Source of the DNA: Bacteroidota bacterium
GTDB taxonomy: Bacteria; Bacteroidota; Bacteroidia; UBA7662; CANHCV01
Direction of reading: 5' to 3'
DNA: 6,180 bases
NCBI GenBank assembly: GCA_027488715.1
Contig: JAIYBD010000221.1
Span: forward strand, 1 to 6,180
Shown here: positions 1-5,951 of the stretch, one piece after another
Layout of the letters: the number at the start of each line of letters is the position of its first letter
Position numbering within the stretch: position 1 is the stretch's first letter
Notes under the pieces: generated by a model
Database searches by the model: none
Told to the model about the DNA's origin: nothing
What the model saw: the letters and a program-made list of their open reading frames with translations, nothing else
Translations under genes and position numbers: made by a program

Positions 1-659
1 ATTCTTGAAATCATACGGTCCAAATCCTCAATACGAACATCGGCATCTGTTGATGTTCCTAAAATAGACTCTACCTGGATGCCGTACTCTTTTCCGAAAT
101 ATCGAAACGCATCATGGGAGGTAAATCAAACTCTTTTCGTTTCGGGAATGGTTTGAATTTGAACTCGAACCCAGCGATCCAATTCATCCAACCGCAACTG
201 ATATGCCTCAGAATTTTTTTCGATTTCGCTTTTTAACTCTGGAAATGTGCGCATGAGTTCACGAGCAATATGTGCGGCATACACTTTCACATTTTTTACA
301 CTCATCCAGGCATGAGGATCGTAGGCGTTCTGAAAACCTTGGGCCGAAATTGGAGTGATTCCATCTGAGGCCGTTACCACATGGGCGAGGGTTCCCGAAT
401 TTTCGAGAACTTTATCCAACCACCCTTCCAAATGTAATCCGTTTTTTACAATGAATTGCGCTTCGGCTAAAGTTCGAACGTCGCCCGGTACAGGCTCATA
501 AATGTGCGGATCTGAGCCTACAGGAAGAAGGGAAATAACCTTTTTGTGGGTTCCTACCAAATTTTGGGTAATGTCGGCTAAAAAAGAAGTGGTGGCAACA
601 ATTTGGGAAAAGGAATCCAATTGAACCACCAAAAGCAAGATCAATATTATTTGCCTCAT
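1..659 (-). pseudogene. Metal (Zn/Mn-type) ABC transporter substrate-binding protein, interrupted by in-frame TGA, partial
   Basis: Periplasmic solute-binding protein of the TroA/ZnuA/MntC family, which captures Zn2+ or Mn2+ for an ABC importer. Residues 1-19 form a signal peptide without an obvious lipobox Cys. Metal-ligand motifs are GSDPHIYEP (His52) and DPHAWM (His116). The open frame stops at a TGA (126-128) after residue 177, in the conserved stretch that reads KRV-stop-FTSHDAF. The same frame then continues open to base 1 and encodes clear family sequence: the third ligand His182 in TSHDAF, RYFGKEYG, and STDADVRIEDL. The stop therefore removes the third and fourth metal ligands. A single base change (TGA to TTA, Leu) would restore the frame. 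It may be a true nonsense mutation, a sequencing or assembly error, or, less likely, readthrough. No His-rich loop separates the first two ligands, so zinc versus manganese is undecided. The 3' end lies beyond the left edge. Confidence 0.85.
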
Positions 660-670
660 CGAAATAAAAA

Positions 671-686
671 TTTAGACAAATCTAAA
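671..686. promoter_or_regulatory. Palindromic candidate operator (DtxR/MntR-like) overlapping the -7 element
   Basis: TTTAGA-CAAA-TCTAAA is a perfect 6-bp inverted repeat with a 4-bp centre, and it covers the whole -7 element of the metal-binding protein gene. DtxR/MntR-family metalloregulators use operators of general form TTAGG-N4-CCTAA, so the shape and position suit metal-dependent repression. The regulator assignment is inference; no regulator gene lies in the window. Confidence 0.45.
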
Positions 687-707
687 AAAATATTCTCGTT
701 CATCAAA
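677..707 (-). promoter_or_regulatory. Bacteroidetes-type promoter of the metal-binding protein gene
   Basis: On the minus strand, TTTG (704-707) is followed after exactly 19 bp by TAGATTTG (677-684). This matches the Bacteroidetes sigma consensus TTTG-N19-21-TAnnTTTG. The -7 element ends 17 bases before the ATG at 659, which gives a short leader and supports that start codon. Confidence 0.7.
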
Positions 708-768
708 GAGGTATTGTTGCTTCCATTGAAGTAGAATATTTCGTGCATAACTCTGATTTCTAAATCCT

Positions 769-776
769 TAATTTTG
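769..776 (+). promoter_or_regulatory. -7 promoter element of gdhA
   Basis: TAATTTTG fits TAnnTTTG and ends 17 bases before the gdhA ATG, the same distance as on the divergent side. I find no good TTTG at the expected 19-21 bp upstream, so only half of the promoter is supported. Confidence 0.5.
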
Positions 777-793
777 TATGATAAACACTCAAT

Positions 794-2143
794 ATGTCAC
801 ACAAAAACCCATCCGTTGCTGCTTTCATGGCGAAAGTGGAAGCTCGCAACCCTCACGAGCCTGAATTTTTGCAAGCTGTATTGGAAGTCGCAGAAACCGT
901 TATTCCATTTATCGAGGACCATCCAAAATACTCGGTTGCCAAAGTGTTGGAACGAATTGCCGAACCAGAACGTGTGATCATGTTTCGCGTACCTTGGATG
1001 AACGACAAGGGTGAAGTTGAAGTAAATCGTGGATTCCGAATTCAAATGAACAGTGCCATTGGACCCTACAAAGGTGGTTTGCGTTTTCACCCAACCGTAA
1101 ATCTAAGCGTTTTGAAATTTTTGGCGTTTGAACAAGTTTTCAAAAACTCACTCACCACTTTACCCATGGGCGGAGGAAAAGGAGGCTCGGACTTTGATCC
1201 TAAAGGCAAGTCTGATCTTGAAGTTATGCGATTTTGCCAAAGCTTTATGACCGAATTAGCCAAACACGTAGGTGCTGATACCGATGTTCCCGCTGGAGAT
1301 ATTGGTGTTGGAGGTCGCGAAATAGGATATTTGTTCGGCCAATACAAACGCCTACGCAATGAGTTTACAGGAGTATTAACCGGAAAAGGTATCAACTGGG
1401 GAGGATCTTTGATTCGTCCAGAAGCCACCGGTTATGGTTGTGTGTACTTTGCTGAGGAAATGCTGAAAAACCAAGGAAAATCATTCCAAGGAAAAACCGT
1501 TGTGATTTCTGGATCGGGGAACGTAGCCCAATACGCTGCCGAAAAAGCAACGCAATTGGGGGGTAAAGTTGTTACTCTATCCGACTCAAATGGATTTATT
1601 TACGATCCAGCCGGAATTTCTGCTGAGAAATTAGCTTGGGTGATGGAACTAAAGAATGTAAAGCGGGGGCGCATCAGCGAATACGTTCAAAAATTTGGAG
1701 GGGAGTTTCATCAAGGGCAAACGCCATGGAATATTCCTTGTGATATTGCTTTGCCTTGCGCTACTCAAAATGAATTGAATGGAAATGATGCTATCGCACT
1801 CACGAATAACGGTTGCTTGGCTGTAGCCGAAGGTGCGAACATGCCATGTACACCCGAAGCAGTTGAAGTATTTCATCAAAAAAGAATTCTTTTTGCACCT
1901 GGAAAAGCATCGAATGCGGGTGGAGTTGCCACATCCGGGTTGGAAATGAGCCAAAACTCCTTACGTTTAAGCTGGAGCCGTGAAGAGGTTGATCAACGAT
2001 TACACAACATCATGATCAACATTCATGAAGCAGCCATGAAATACGGAAAAGAATCTGATGGTTACGTGAACTATGTGAAAGGTGCGAACATCGCCGGCTT
2101 CGTTAAGGTTGCCGATGCCATGCTTGATCAAGGCATTGTTTAA
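794..2143 (+). CDS. gdhA: NADP-specific glutamate dehydrogenase
   Basis: Cytoplasmic enzyme that reductively aminates 2-oxoglutarate with ammonium and NADPH to form glutamate, an entry point for nitrogen assimilation. Its 449 residues match the hexameric class I bacterial enzymes (about 447). The N-terminal substrate domain has YKGGLRFHP (Lys93), PMGGGKGGSDFDPKGKS with catalytic Lys129, and PAGDIGVGGREIG with Asp169. After WGGSLIRPEATGYG (202-215) comes the Rossmann domain with GSGNVA (240-245). The second strand ends in SDSNG (263-267) rather than a lone acidic residue, which favours NADP over NAD. The start ATG at 794 sits 17 bases after a -7 element and gives the expected N-terminus. The gene appears monocistronic, ending in a strong terminator at 2161. 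All key residues are present. Confidence 0.97.
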   Translation: MSHKNPSVAAFMAKVEARNPHEPEFLQAVLEVAETVIPFIEDHPKYSVAKVLERIAEPERVIMFRVPWMNDKGEVEVNRGFRIQMNSAIGPYKGGLRFHPTVNLSVLKFLAFEQVFKNSLTTLPMGGGKGGSDFDPKGKSDLEVMRFCQSFMTELAKHVGADTDVPAGDIGVGGREIGYLFGQYKRLRNEFTGVLTGKGINWGGSLIRPEATGYGCVYFAEEMLKNQGKSFQGKTVVISGSGNVAQYAAEKATQLGGKVVTLSDSNGFIYDPAGISAEKLAWVMELKNVKRGRISEYVQKFGGEFHQGQTPWNIPCDIALPCATQNELNGNDAIALTNNGCLAVAEGANMPCTPEAVEVFHQKRILFAPGKASNAGGVATSGLEMSQNSLRLSWSREEVDQRLHNIMINIHEAAMKYGKESDGYVNYVKGANIAGFVKVADAMLDQGIV

Positions 2144-2160
2144 TTACTTCATGATTTGTC

Positions 2161-2193
2161 AAAAGCCTCGATAATCCATCGGGGCTTTTTTTT
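2161..2193 (+). terminator. Intrinsic terminator of gdhA
   Basis: A 12-bp stem AAAAGCCTCGAT / ATCGGGGCTTTT (one G-U pair) encloses a 5-base loop (AATCC) and runs into an uninterrupted T tract ending at 2193. It begins 17 bases after the gdhA stop codon. Confidence 0.92.
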
Positions 2194-2218
2194 GGAAGAA
2201 AGATCCGTAACTCCTTTT

Positions 2219-2226
2219 TATCTTTG
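2219..2226 (+). promoter_or_regulatory. -7 promoter element of the glycosyltransferase gene
   Basis: TATCTTTG fits TAnnTTTG but ends only 5 bases before the ATG at 2232. Initiation at the usual distance would fall on or next to the start codon, giving a leaderless or nearly leaderless mRNA. The nearest upstream TTTG (2191-2194) is 24 bp away, longer than the usual 19-21. Confidence 0.45.
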
Positions 2227-2231
2227 AAACC

Positions 2232-3341
2232 ATGCGTAAAATAGCCATCATCGATCACGTTGGAGCCAAAGCCGGTTTGGATTATTACAGTTCATCTTTG
2301 GCGATGGGCATGGTTTCCTATGGCGTTTCAGTGGTATTAATTTCAAATTTTAGCATCAAACAAACGGGTATTAAGTGTTTTTCCTATTTCGGATTGCATC
2401 AGAATAACATTTTTAAAAAGGCCTTTACCTTTTATAATGGTTTTTTATTTGCAGCAATACGCAGTCGATTCGAAGGGGCCCACGAAGCCATTATTCATTT
2501 GTTCTCTTTCGGTTACAAGGATTTAATTGCCGTCATAATTCTTAAAATCTTCGGTTTAAAACTTCATGCCATTGTACATGATGTAGAAGGGTTCGAAGAA
2601 TCGGATAAACCGTGGATCCAAAAAATTATTTTGGGAAAATTGATTCAAAGGCTTTCTGTTCACAATCAATTTTCCAAAGATGTTCTAGCAACAAAAGTTT
2701 CAACAAAAGTTTTAGAAAAAACTAAAATCTTGAAGCATGGTCATTTTCATGCCTTACCGTCTCCACATCCCAACCGAGAAGAAGCTCGAAATTTATTAGG
2801 GTTCGATGAAGACAAAACCTATTTTTTGTTCTTTGGGCAGATTAAACAAGTGAAGGGATTGGATCTTCTCATTGAGGCGTTTGCGGCGGCGAATTTAGAG
2901 AATACCGTTCTTGTTATTGCTGGTAAACCTTGGAAATCCGATTATGAAATGTATGCCGAGATGATTCGGATAAAAAATATTCAAAACAAGGTTCTTGGTT
3001 TCATACGATTTATTGAAGACGATGAACGCGATTTATTTTTTAAAGCGTGTGATGTTCTGGTATTACCGTACCGAAAAATCTATCAAAGCGGTGTTTTATT
3101 GATGGCCACGAGTTACCGGATCCCGGTCATTGTATCCAACCTATCTCCCAACTTGGATATCATTGAAGATGGAAAAAGTGGTTTGGTTTTTAACTGTGGA
3201 GAAATTGACTCTTTGAAAGAAAAAATCATCTGGGCTTTCCAAAATAAGGATGAGATGGGGGAATTTGCCGACGATGCATGGGCATCGTTATCGAAAAGCC
3301 ACGATTGGAAAAAAATAGCGCGCGGCTACCTGGTAGAATAA
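2232..3341 (+). CDS. GT-B fold glycosyltransferase, GT4-like family
   Basis: Probable sugar-nucleotide-dependent glycosyltransferase of 369 residues, likely acting on a surface polysaccharide or glycolipid at the cytoplasmic face of the membrane; donor and acceptor cannot be read from the sequence. The N-terminal acceptor domain begins HVGAKAGLDYYS (9-20) and has a conserved-looking VHDVEG (115-120). The C-terminal donor domain starts near 186 with FLFFGQIKQVKGLDLLIEAF, followed by VIAGKPW (218-224), a helix leading to DVLVLPY (274-280), and SGVLLMATSYRIPVIVSN (286-303). Where many GT4 enzymes have E-x7-E this protein has no such pair. It has the SGVLLMA form that I recall from a GT4 subgroup, so activity is likely but catalytic details differ. 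There is no signal peptide or clear membrane segment. It stands alone between two terminators rather than in a polysaccharide cluster. Confidence 0.85.
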   Translation: MRKIAIIDHVGAKAGLDYYSSSLAMGMVSYGVSVVLISNFSIKQTGIKCFSYFGLHQNNIFKKAFTFYNGFLFAAIRSRFEGAHEAIIHLFSFGYKDLIAVIILKIFGLKLHAIVHDVEGFEESDKPWIQKIILGKLIQRLSVHNQFSKDVLATKVSTKVLEKTKILKHGHFHALPSPHPNREEARNLLGFDEDKTYFLFFGQIKQVKGLDLLIEAFAAANLENTVLVIAGKPWKSDYEMYAEMIRIKNIQNKVLGFIRFIEDDERDLFFKACDVLVLPYRKIYQSGVLLMATSYRIPVIVSNLSPNLDIIEDGKSGLVFNCGEIDSLKEKIIWAFQNKDEMGEFADDAWASLSKSHDWKKIARGYLVE

Positions 3342-3370
3342 AAAAAGGACCCAAATTGTGGGTCCTTTTT
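3342..3370. terminator. Bidirectional terminator between the glycosyltransferase gene and metK
   Basis: GGACCC (3347-3352) pairs with GGGTCC (3360-3365) around a 7-base loop. The stem is flanked by an A tract on the left and a T tract on the right, so it can end transcription on both strands. It sits between two convergent genes, starting directly after the glycosyltransferase stop codon and lying 18 bases beyond the metK stop. Confidence 0.9.
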
Positions 3371-3388
3371 ATTGTGATTGACTTTCGA

Positions 3389-4666
3389 TTATAATCCGAA
3401 TTCTTTTTTCACTTGATCAACAAAATCTAATTTTTCCCAAGTGAATAATTCAACTTCTTTGGTTTGAGGATCGGTACAAACGGCCTGTTTGCTAATGGTT
3501 TCATTATTTCGACCCATGTGGCCGTAAGCAGCTGTTTCCAAATACATTGGATTACGCAACTTCAAACGCTTTTCAATCATTCCTGGGCGCATATCAAAGA
3601 TTTTAGAAACTTTTTCTGCGATTTCGCCATCGTTCATTTTCACTTTGGAAGTGCGGTACGTGTTTACGTAGATTCCCATCGGTTCAACTACACCAATAGC
3701 GTAGGAAACTTGCACAAGAATTTCGGAGCAAACACCTGCTGCCACTAAATTTTTAGCGATATGACGGCATGCGTAGGCAGCAGAACGGTCAACTTTAGAA
3801 GGATCTTTACCAGAGAATGCTCCACCACCGTGAGCTCCTTTACCACCGAAAGTATCAACGATGATTTTACGGCCTGTTAAACCGGTATCTCCGTGAGGAC
3901 CACCAATAACGAAATTCCCGGTTGGGTTGATGTGATATTTGATCGAATCGGTGAATAAACGGCGATTTTTTGCATTCATTCCTTTTTTAACTCTCGGAAT
4001 TAAATACTTGTGAATGTCGGCAGTAATTTTCTCTTGCATCGCCATTTGGGAAGATTTTTCACCACCACCCACAAATTCATCGTGTTGGGTTGAAATAACA
4101 ATGGTATCGATGGCTTCTGGGCGACCTTTATCGCTGTAACGAATCGTTACTTGAGATTTAGCATCGGGACGCAAGTATTTCATTACTTTTCCTTCCTTAC
4201 GAATGGCGGCAAGTTCTTGCAAAAGCAAGTGAGAGATTGCCAAAGGAAGTGGCATGTAATTATCGGTTTCGTTGGAGGCGTAACCAAACATCATTCCTTG
4301 GTCGCCAGCACCTTGCTCTTCGGGTTTACCACGATCAACACCTTGGTTAATATCGGCACTTTGCTCGTGCAAAGCATTCAAAATTCCGCAAGATTTATAG
4401 TCGAATTGGTATTCTGATTTATTGTAACCGATTTTATCAATTACATTTCTGGCAATTTCCTGTACATCAACTTTTGCTTTTGCTTCGGTATTGCACTTAA
4501 TTTCACCGCCAATAACCACCAAACCGGTTGTAACAAAAGTTTCACATGCTACTTTTGCTTGAGGGTCATAATTCAGAAACGCATCAAGTACTGCATCAGA
4601 AATTTGATCGGCAACCTTATCGGGATGTCCCTCAGAAACCGATTCAGAAGTAAAAAGGTACGACAT
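3389..4666 (-). CDS. metK: S-adenosylmethionine synthetase (methionine adenosyltransferase)
   Basis: Cytoplasmic enzyme that makes S-adenosylmethionine from methionine and ATP, releasing phosphate and pyrophosphate; it supplies the cell's methyl donor. Signature motifs are intact: SEGHPDKVADQISDAVLD near the N-terminus (His14, Asp16, Lys17), GAGDQGMMFGYA (119-130), and the glycine-rich GGGAFSGKDPSKVDRS (280-295) with Lys287, Asp288 and Asp293. At 425 residues it is longer than the E. coli enzyme (384). Extra length falls around 199-245 (GGGEKSSQMAMQEK through the MNAKNRR segment), as I recall for MetK of this phylum. The start ATG at 4664-4666 gives the standard MxxLFTSESVSEGHPDK N-terminus. 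It is divergent from the acetyltransferase gene (58 bp apart) and monocistronic. The upstream space is too short for a SAM riboswitch. Confidence 0.98.
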   Translation of the reverse strand: MSYLFTSESVSEGHPDKVADQISDAVLDAFLNYDPQAKVACETFVTTGLVVIGGEIKCNTEAKAKVDVQEIARNVIDKIGYNKSEYQFDYKSCGILNALHEQSADINQGVDRGKPEEQGAGDQGMMFGYASNETDNYMPLPLAISHLLLQELAAIRKEGKVMKYLRPDAKSQVTIRYSDKGRPEAIDTIVISTQHDEFVGGGEKSSQMAMQEKITADIHKYLIPRVKKGMNAKNRRLFTDSIKYHINPTGNFVIGGPHGDTGLTGRKIIVDTFGGKGAHGGGAFSGKDPSKVDRSAAYACRHIAKNLVAAGVCSEILVQVSYAIGVVEPMGIYVNTYRTSKVKMNDGEIAEKVSKIFDMRPGMIEKRLKLRNPMYLETAAYGHMGRNNETISKQAVCTDPQTKEVELFTWEKLDFVDQVKKEFGL

Positions 4667-4690
4667 TTTTATTTTTTAATTAAACTCCTG

Positions 4691-4698
4691 CAAAGTTA
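4691..4698 (-). promoter_or_regulatory. -7 promoter element of metK
   Basis: On the minus strand TAACTTTG fits TAnnTTTG and lies 24 bases before the metK ATG. No TTTG occurs at the expected upstream spacing, which would overlap the start of the divergent acetyltransferase gene. Confidence 0.45.
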
Positions 4699-4724
4699 AT
4701 CAAATTCACCTAAAAGCATAAATA

Positions 4725-5174
4725 ATGAATCCATTATCAGAAAAAAAGTTCGTTTTTTATTCTTGGAACGACAAAGAATATTGGAAAGCCGTTGAGTTAC
4801 GAAGATTGGTATTACGTTTTCCGATAGGGAAAAACTATGGTGAAAATGATTTTATTATTGAAAAAAATGAGCTTTTTTTTGGTTGTTTTTCATCTTCAGA
4901 GGACTGTTTAGCCACCATATCAGCAAAGGAGTTGAATTCAACAACATGGAAAATGAGGCAATTTGCTGTTCATCCTTTGTTCCAAAAAACAGGTATTGGG
5001 GGAATGATGGTACATTTTTACGAACAAGAAGCTAGGATGAGGGGTATAGAAAACATTGAATTTCATGCTAGAAAAAAAGCCGTTCCATTTTACCAAAAAC
5101 TTGGATATTCTGTCGTTAGCGATGAGTTTTTAGAAGTCGAAATTCCTCATTTCAAAATGGAAAAGAAACTGTAG
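4725..5174 (+). CDS. GNAT family N-acetyltransferase
   Basis: Predicted cytoplasmic acetyl-CoA-dependent N-acetyltransferase of 149 residues, a typical single-domain GNAT length. Motif A is visible as MRQFAVHPLFQKTGIGGMMV (77-96), with the acetyl-CoA pyrophosphate loop Q87-x-x-G90-x-G92. Motif B appears as HARKKAVPFYQKLGYSVVSD (114-133). The ending FLEVEIPHFKMEK resembles the GI-x-H-xx-M ending I associate with ElaA-like and related acetyltransferases. The substrate cannot be predicted; options include polyamines, amino sugars, protein N-termini or a small toxic amine. The start ATG at 4725 is the first in frame. The gene is divergent from metK, and I see no good -7 element for it in the 58-bp gap. 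It uses TAG as stop. The function beyond the fold is unknown. Confidence 0.85.
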   Translation: MNPLSEKKFVFYSWNDKEYWKAVELRRLVLRFPIGKNYGENDFIIEKNELFFGCFSSSEDCLATISAKELNSTTWKMRQFAVHPLFQKTGIGGMMVHFYEQEARMRGIENIEFHARKKAVPFYQKLGYSVVSDEFLEVEIPHFKMEKKL

Positions 5175-5207
5175 TTTTTAGAAAACAATTTTCATTTTCC
5201 ACATTTT

Positions 5208-5238
5208 TTTGAGTTTAACAAATTGATTTTCATTTTTG
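5208..5238 (+). promoter_or_regulatory. Promoter of the zinc-finger protein gene
   Basis: TTTG (5208-5211) is followed after 19 bp by CATTTTTG (5231-5238), which matches the Bacteroidetes promoter except for C instead of T at the first -7 base. It lies 20 bases upstream of the ATG at 5259, suggesting separate transcription from the acetyltransferase gene. The local poly-T richness makes a chance match possible. Confidence 0.45.
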
Positions 5239-5258
5239 AAAAACCAACGAGTTAAACC

Positions 5259-5609
5259 ATGAAAAAAGAAGAAAAGCGTTGTTGCCAAATGTGCAACGAA
5301 ACCTTGGTCGGTAGAATTGACAAAAAATTTTGCGACGATCAATGCAGAGTGATGTTTCACAATCGTATTCGAAACGAGCGTGTTCCCGATTTAAAAACCA
5401 TTTCAGCAGCATTGCGAAAGAACAGACTCATTCTTGAAGATTTTAAGAAAGCCCAATCTAGGACACAAAGAAAAATTCACCGAACAGAATTAATTCAGAA
5501 GGGGTATAATTTTACGTATTTCACTCATCATGTTTCCAACAACCAGTTCGGGGTATTTGATGTTAGTTTAATCGAAGAAAACAAAGAAGAGTATTCCATC
5601 CGTTATTAA
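5259..5609 (+). CDS. Small zinc-finger protein, conserved Bacteroidota hypothetical
   Basis: A 116-residue basic protein of unknown function. The N-terminus carries a probable structural zinc site: Cys9-x2-Cys12 (CQMC) and Cys25-x3-Cys29 (CDDQC), in the context CNETLVGRIDKKFCDDQCR. This resembles the zinc-ribbon segment of a family I recall as widespread in Bacteroidota (C-x2-C...GR-x-DKKFC-x3-C). It is followed by a conserved basic helical region (NRIRNERVPDLKTISAALRKNRLILE, about 35-60). A C-terminal part contains KGYNFTYFTHHVSNNQFGVFDVS (about 81-103), probably a small beta domain. The basic charge and zinc site would suit nucleic-acid binding, but that is inference. A plausible promoter precedes it. 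Its 3' end borders the candidate replication origin. No clear terminator follows, only a weak A/T hairpin near 5622-5646. Confidence 0.8.
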   Translation: MKKEEKRCCQMCNETLVGRIDKKFCDDQCRVMFHNRIRNERVPDLKTISAALRKNRLILEDFKKAQSRTQRKIHRTELIQKGYNFTYFTHHVSNNQFGVFDVSLIEENKEEYSIRY

Positions 5610-5660
5610 ACATCCCATCTTACTTCTTTATTTAAAAAAGAAAGTACTTATTATTAAGGC

Positions 5661-5669
5661 TGTGGAAAC
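5661..5669 (-). other. Weak DnaA-like box
   Basis: On the minus strand it reads GTTTCCACA, with two differences from TTATCCACA but the core CCACA intact. It lies at the left border of the AT-rich stretch. Confidence 0.3.
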
Positions 5670-5768
5670 GGGGATAAATTTATTCAATTTGGTTTTGATT
5701 TTTCGTTTTCAAGATTTTTTATCAAATTTTTCTAGCATAATTTACTTAAAATGAATTCATTATGTTAG

Positions 5769-5777
5769 TTTTCCACG
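5769..5777 (+). other. Weak DnaA-like box
   Basis: TTTTCCACG has two differences from TTATCCACA. It sits at the right border of the AT-rich stretch. Confidence 0.3.
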
Positions 5778-5805
5778 AGTGTTTAAAAGGTTAAGATGGA
5801 AAAAA

Positions 5806-5814
5806 TTATTCAAA
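5806..5814 (+). other. DnaA-like box, one mismatch
   Basis: TTATTCAAA differs from TTATTCACA by one base at position 8. It has the same orientation as the two perfect boxes further right. Confidence 0.35.
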
Positions 5815-5831
5815 TGCATTGTTAAGCCAAC

Positions 5832-5856
5832 GTTCATAAGGGCTACCCTCATGAAC
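5832..5856. repeat. Near-perfect 11-bp hairpin palindrome
   Basis: GTTCATAAGGG and CCCTCATGAAC are complementary at 10 of 11 positions (one A-C mismatch) around a 3-base loop (CTA). Neither strand has a following T tract, so it is not a standard intrinsic terminator. Its outer arms are two copies of the ATGAAC hexamer that recurs to the right. Confidence 0.8.
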
Positions 5857-5861
5857 ACCAA

Positions 5862-5870
5862 AGTGGATAA
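5862..5870 (-). other. DnaA box, one mismatch
   Basis: On the minus strand it reads TTATCCACT, one base from the TTATCCACA consensus. It is oriented opposite to the two perfect boxes and lies six bases beyond the hairpin. Confidence 0.55.
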
Positions 5871-5904
5871 CTCTTATGTTTGAAGAGCGTGAATTTATTT
5901 TTGG

Positions 5905-5936
5905 GGATGAACAAGGGAGTTATTCACAGTTCATCC
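5905..5936. repeat. 8-bp inverted repeat enclosing a DnaA box
   Basis: GGATGAAC (5905-5912) and GTTCATCC (5929-5936) are perfect inverted arms with a 16-bp spacer. The spacer ends with the perfect DnaA box TTATTCACA, which abuts the right arm. A further GATGAAC copy follows at 5956-5962, inside nadD. Confidence 0.75.
5920..5928 (+). other. Perfect DnaA box
   Basis: TTATTCACA matches TTATNCACA exactly. Its start is 23 bp before the start of the next perfect box, in the same orientation and about two helical turns apart. Confidence 0.7.
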
Positions 5937-5942
5937 TCATAT

Positions 5943-5951
5943 TTATCCACA
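5943..5951 (+). other. Perfect DnaA box overlapping the nadD stop codon
   Basis: TTATCCACA is the exact high-affinity consensus. Read on the minus strand it is TGT-GGA-TAA, the last two codons (Cys, Gly) and the stop of nadD. Confidence 0.7.

Larger units (their letters stand above)
5610..5951. other. oriC: Candidate chromosomal replication origin (oriC)
   Basis: A 333-bp gene-free gap lies between two convergent gene ends, so promoters do not explain its content. From left to right it holds a weak DnaA-like box (5661-5669), a strongly AT-rich stretch (about 5674-5770) that could be the unwinding element, weak boxes at 5769-5777 and 5806-5814, a strong hairpin (5832-5856), a one-mismatch box at 5862-5870 (minus), and perfect TTATNCACA boxes at 5920-5928 and 5943-5951. 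A hexamer, ATGAAC, recurs five times among the right-hand boxes. Clustering of DnaA boxes beside an AT-rich region is the classic oriC layout. No dnaA gene is in the window, which is compatible with origins not linked to dnaA. Confidence 0.65.

Noticed and set aside
126..128. Selenocysteine or reassigned TGA codon
   Set aside because: The position is normally hydrophobic, not Cys. No SECIS-like hairpin was recognised, and no other gene in the window has an internal TGA.
797..1954. Antisense open frames within gdhA (797-1090, 1087-1428, 1649-1954)
   Set aside because: They are shadows of a strongly conserved gene; their translations show no recognisable domain.
4667..4724. Possible SAM riboswitch upstream of metK
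   Set aside because: Only 58 bp separate metK from the divergent acetyltransferase gene, and no stem set or terminator typical of SAM riboswitches is visible.
5178..5412. Two overlapping 60-residue minus-strand open frames
   Set aside because: They lie antisense to the zinc-finger gene and its promoter, have no family features, and look like chance shadows.
5622..5646. Hairpin ACTTCTTT...AAAGAAAGT after the zinc-finger gene as a terminator
   Set aside because: The stem is almost only A/T, imperfect, and has no clean T tract; too weak to call.
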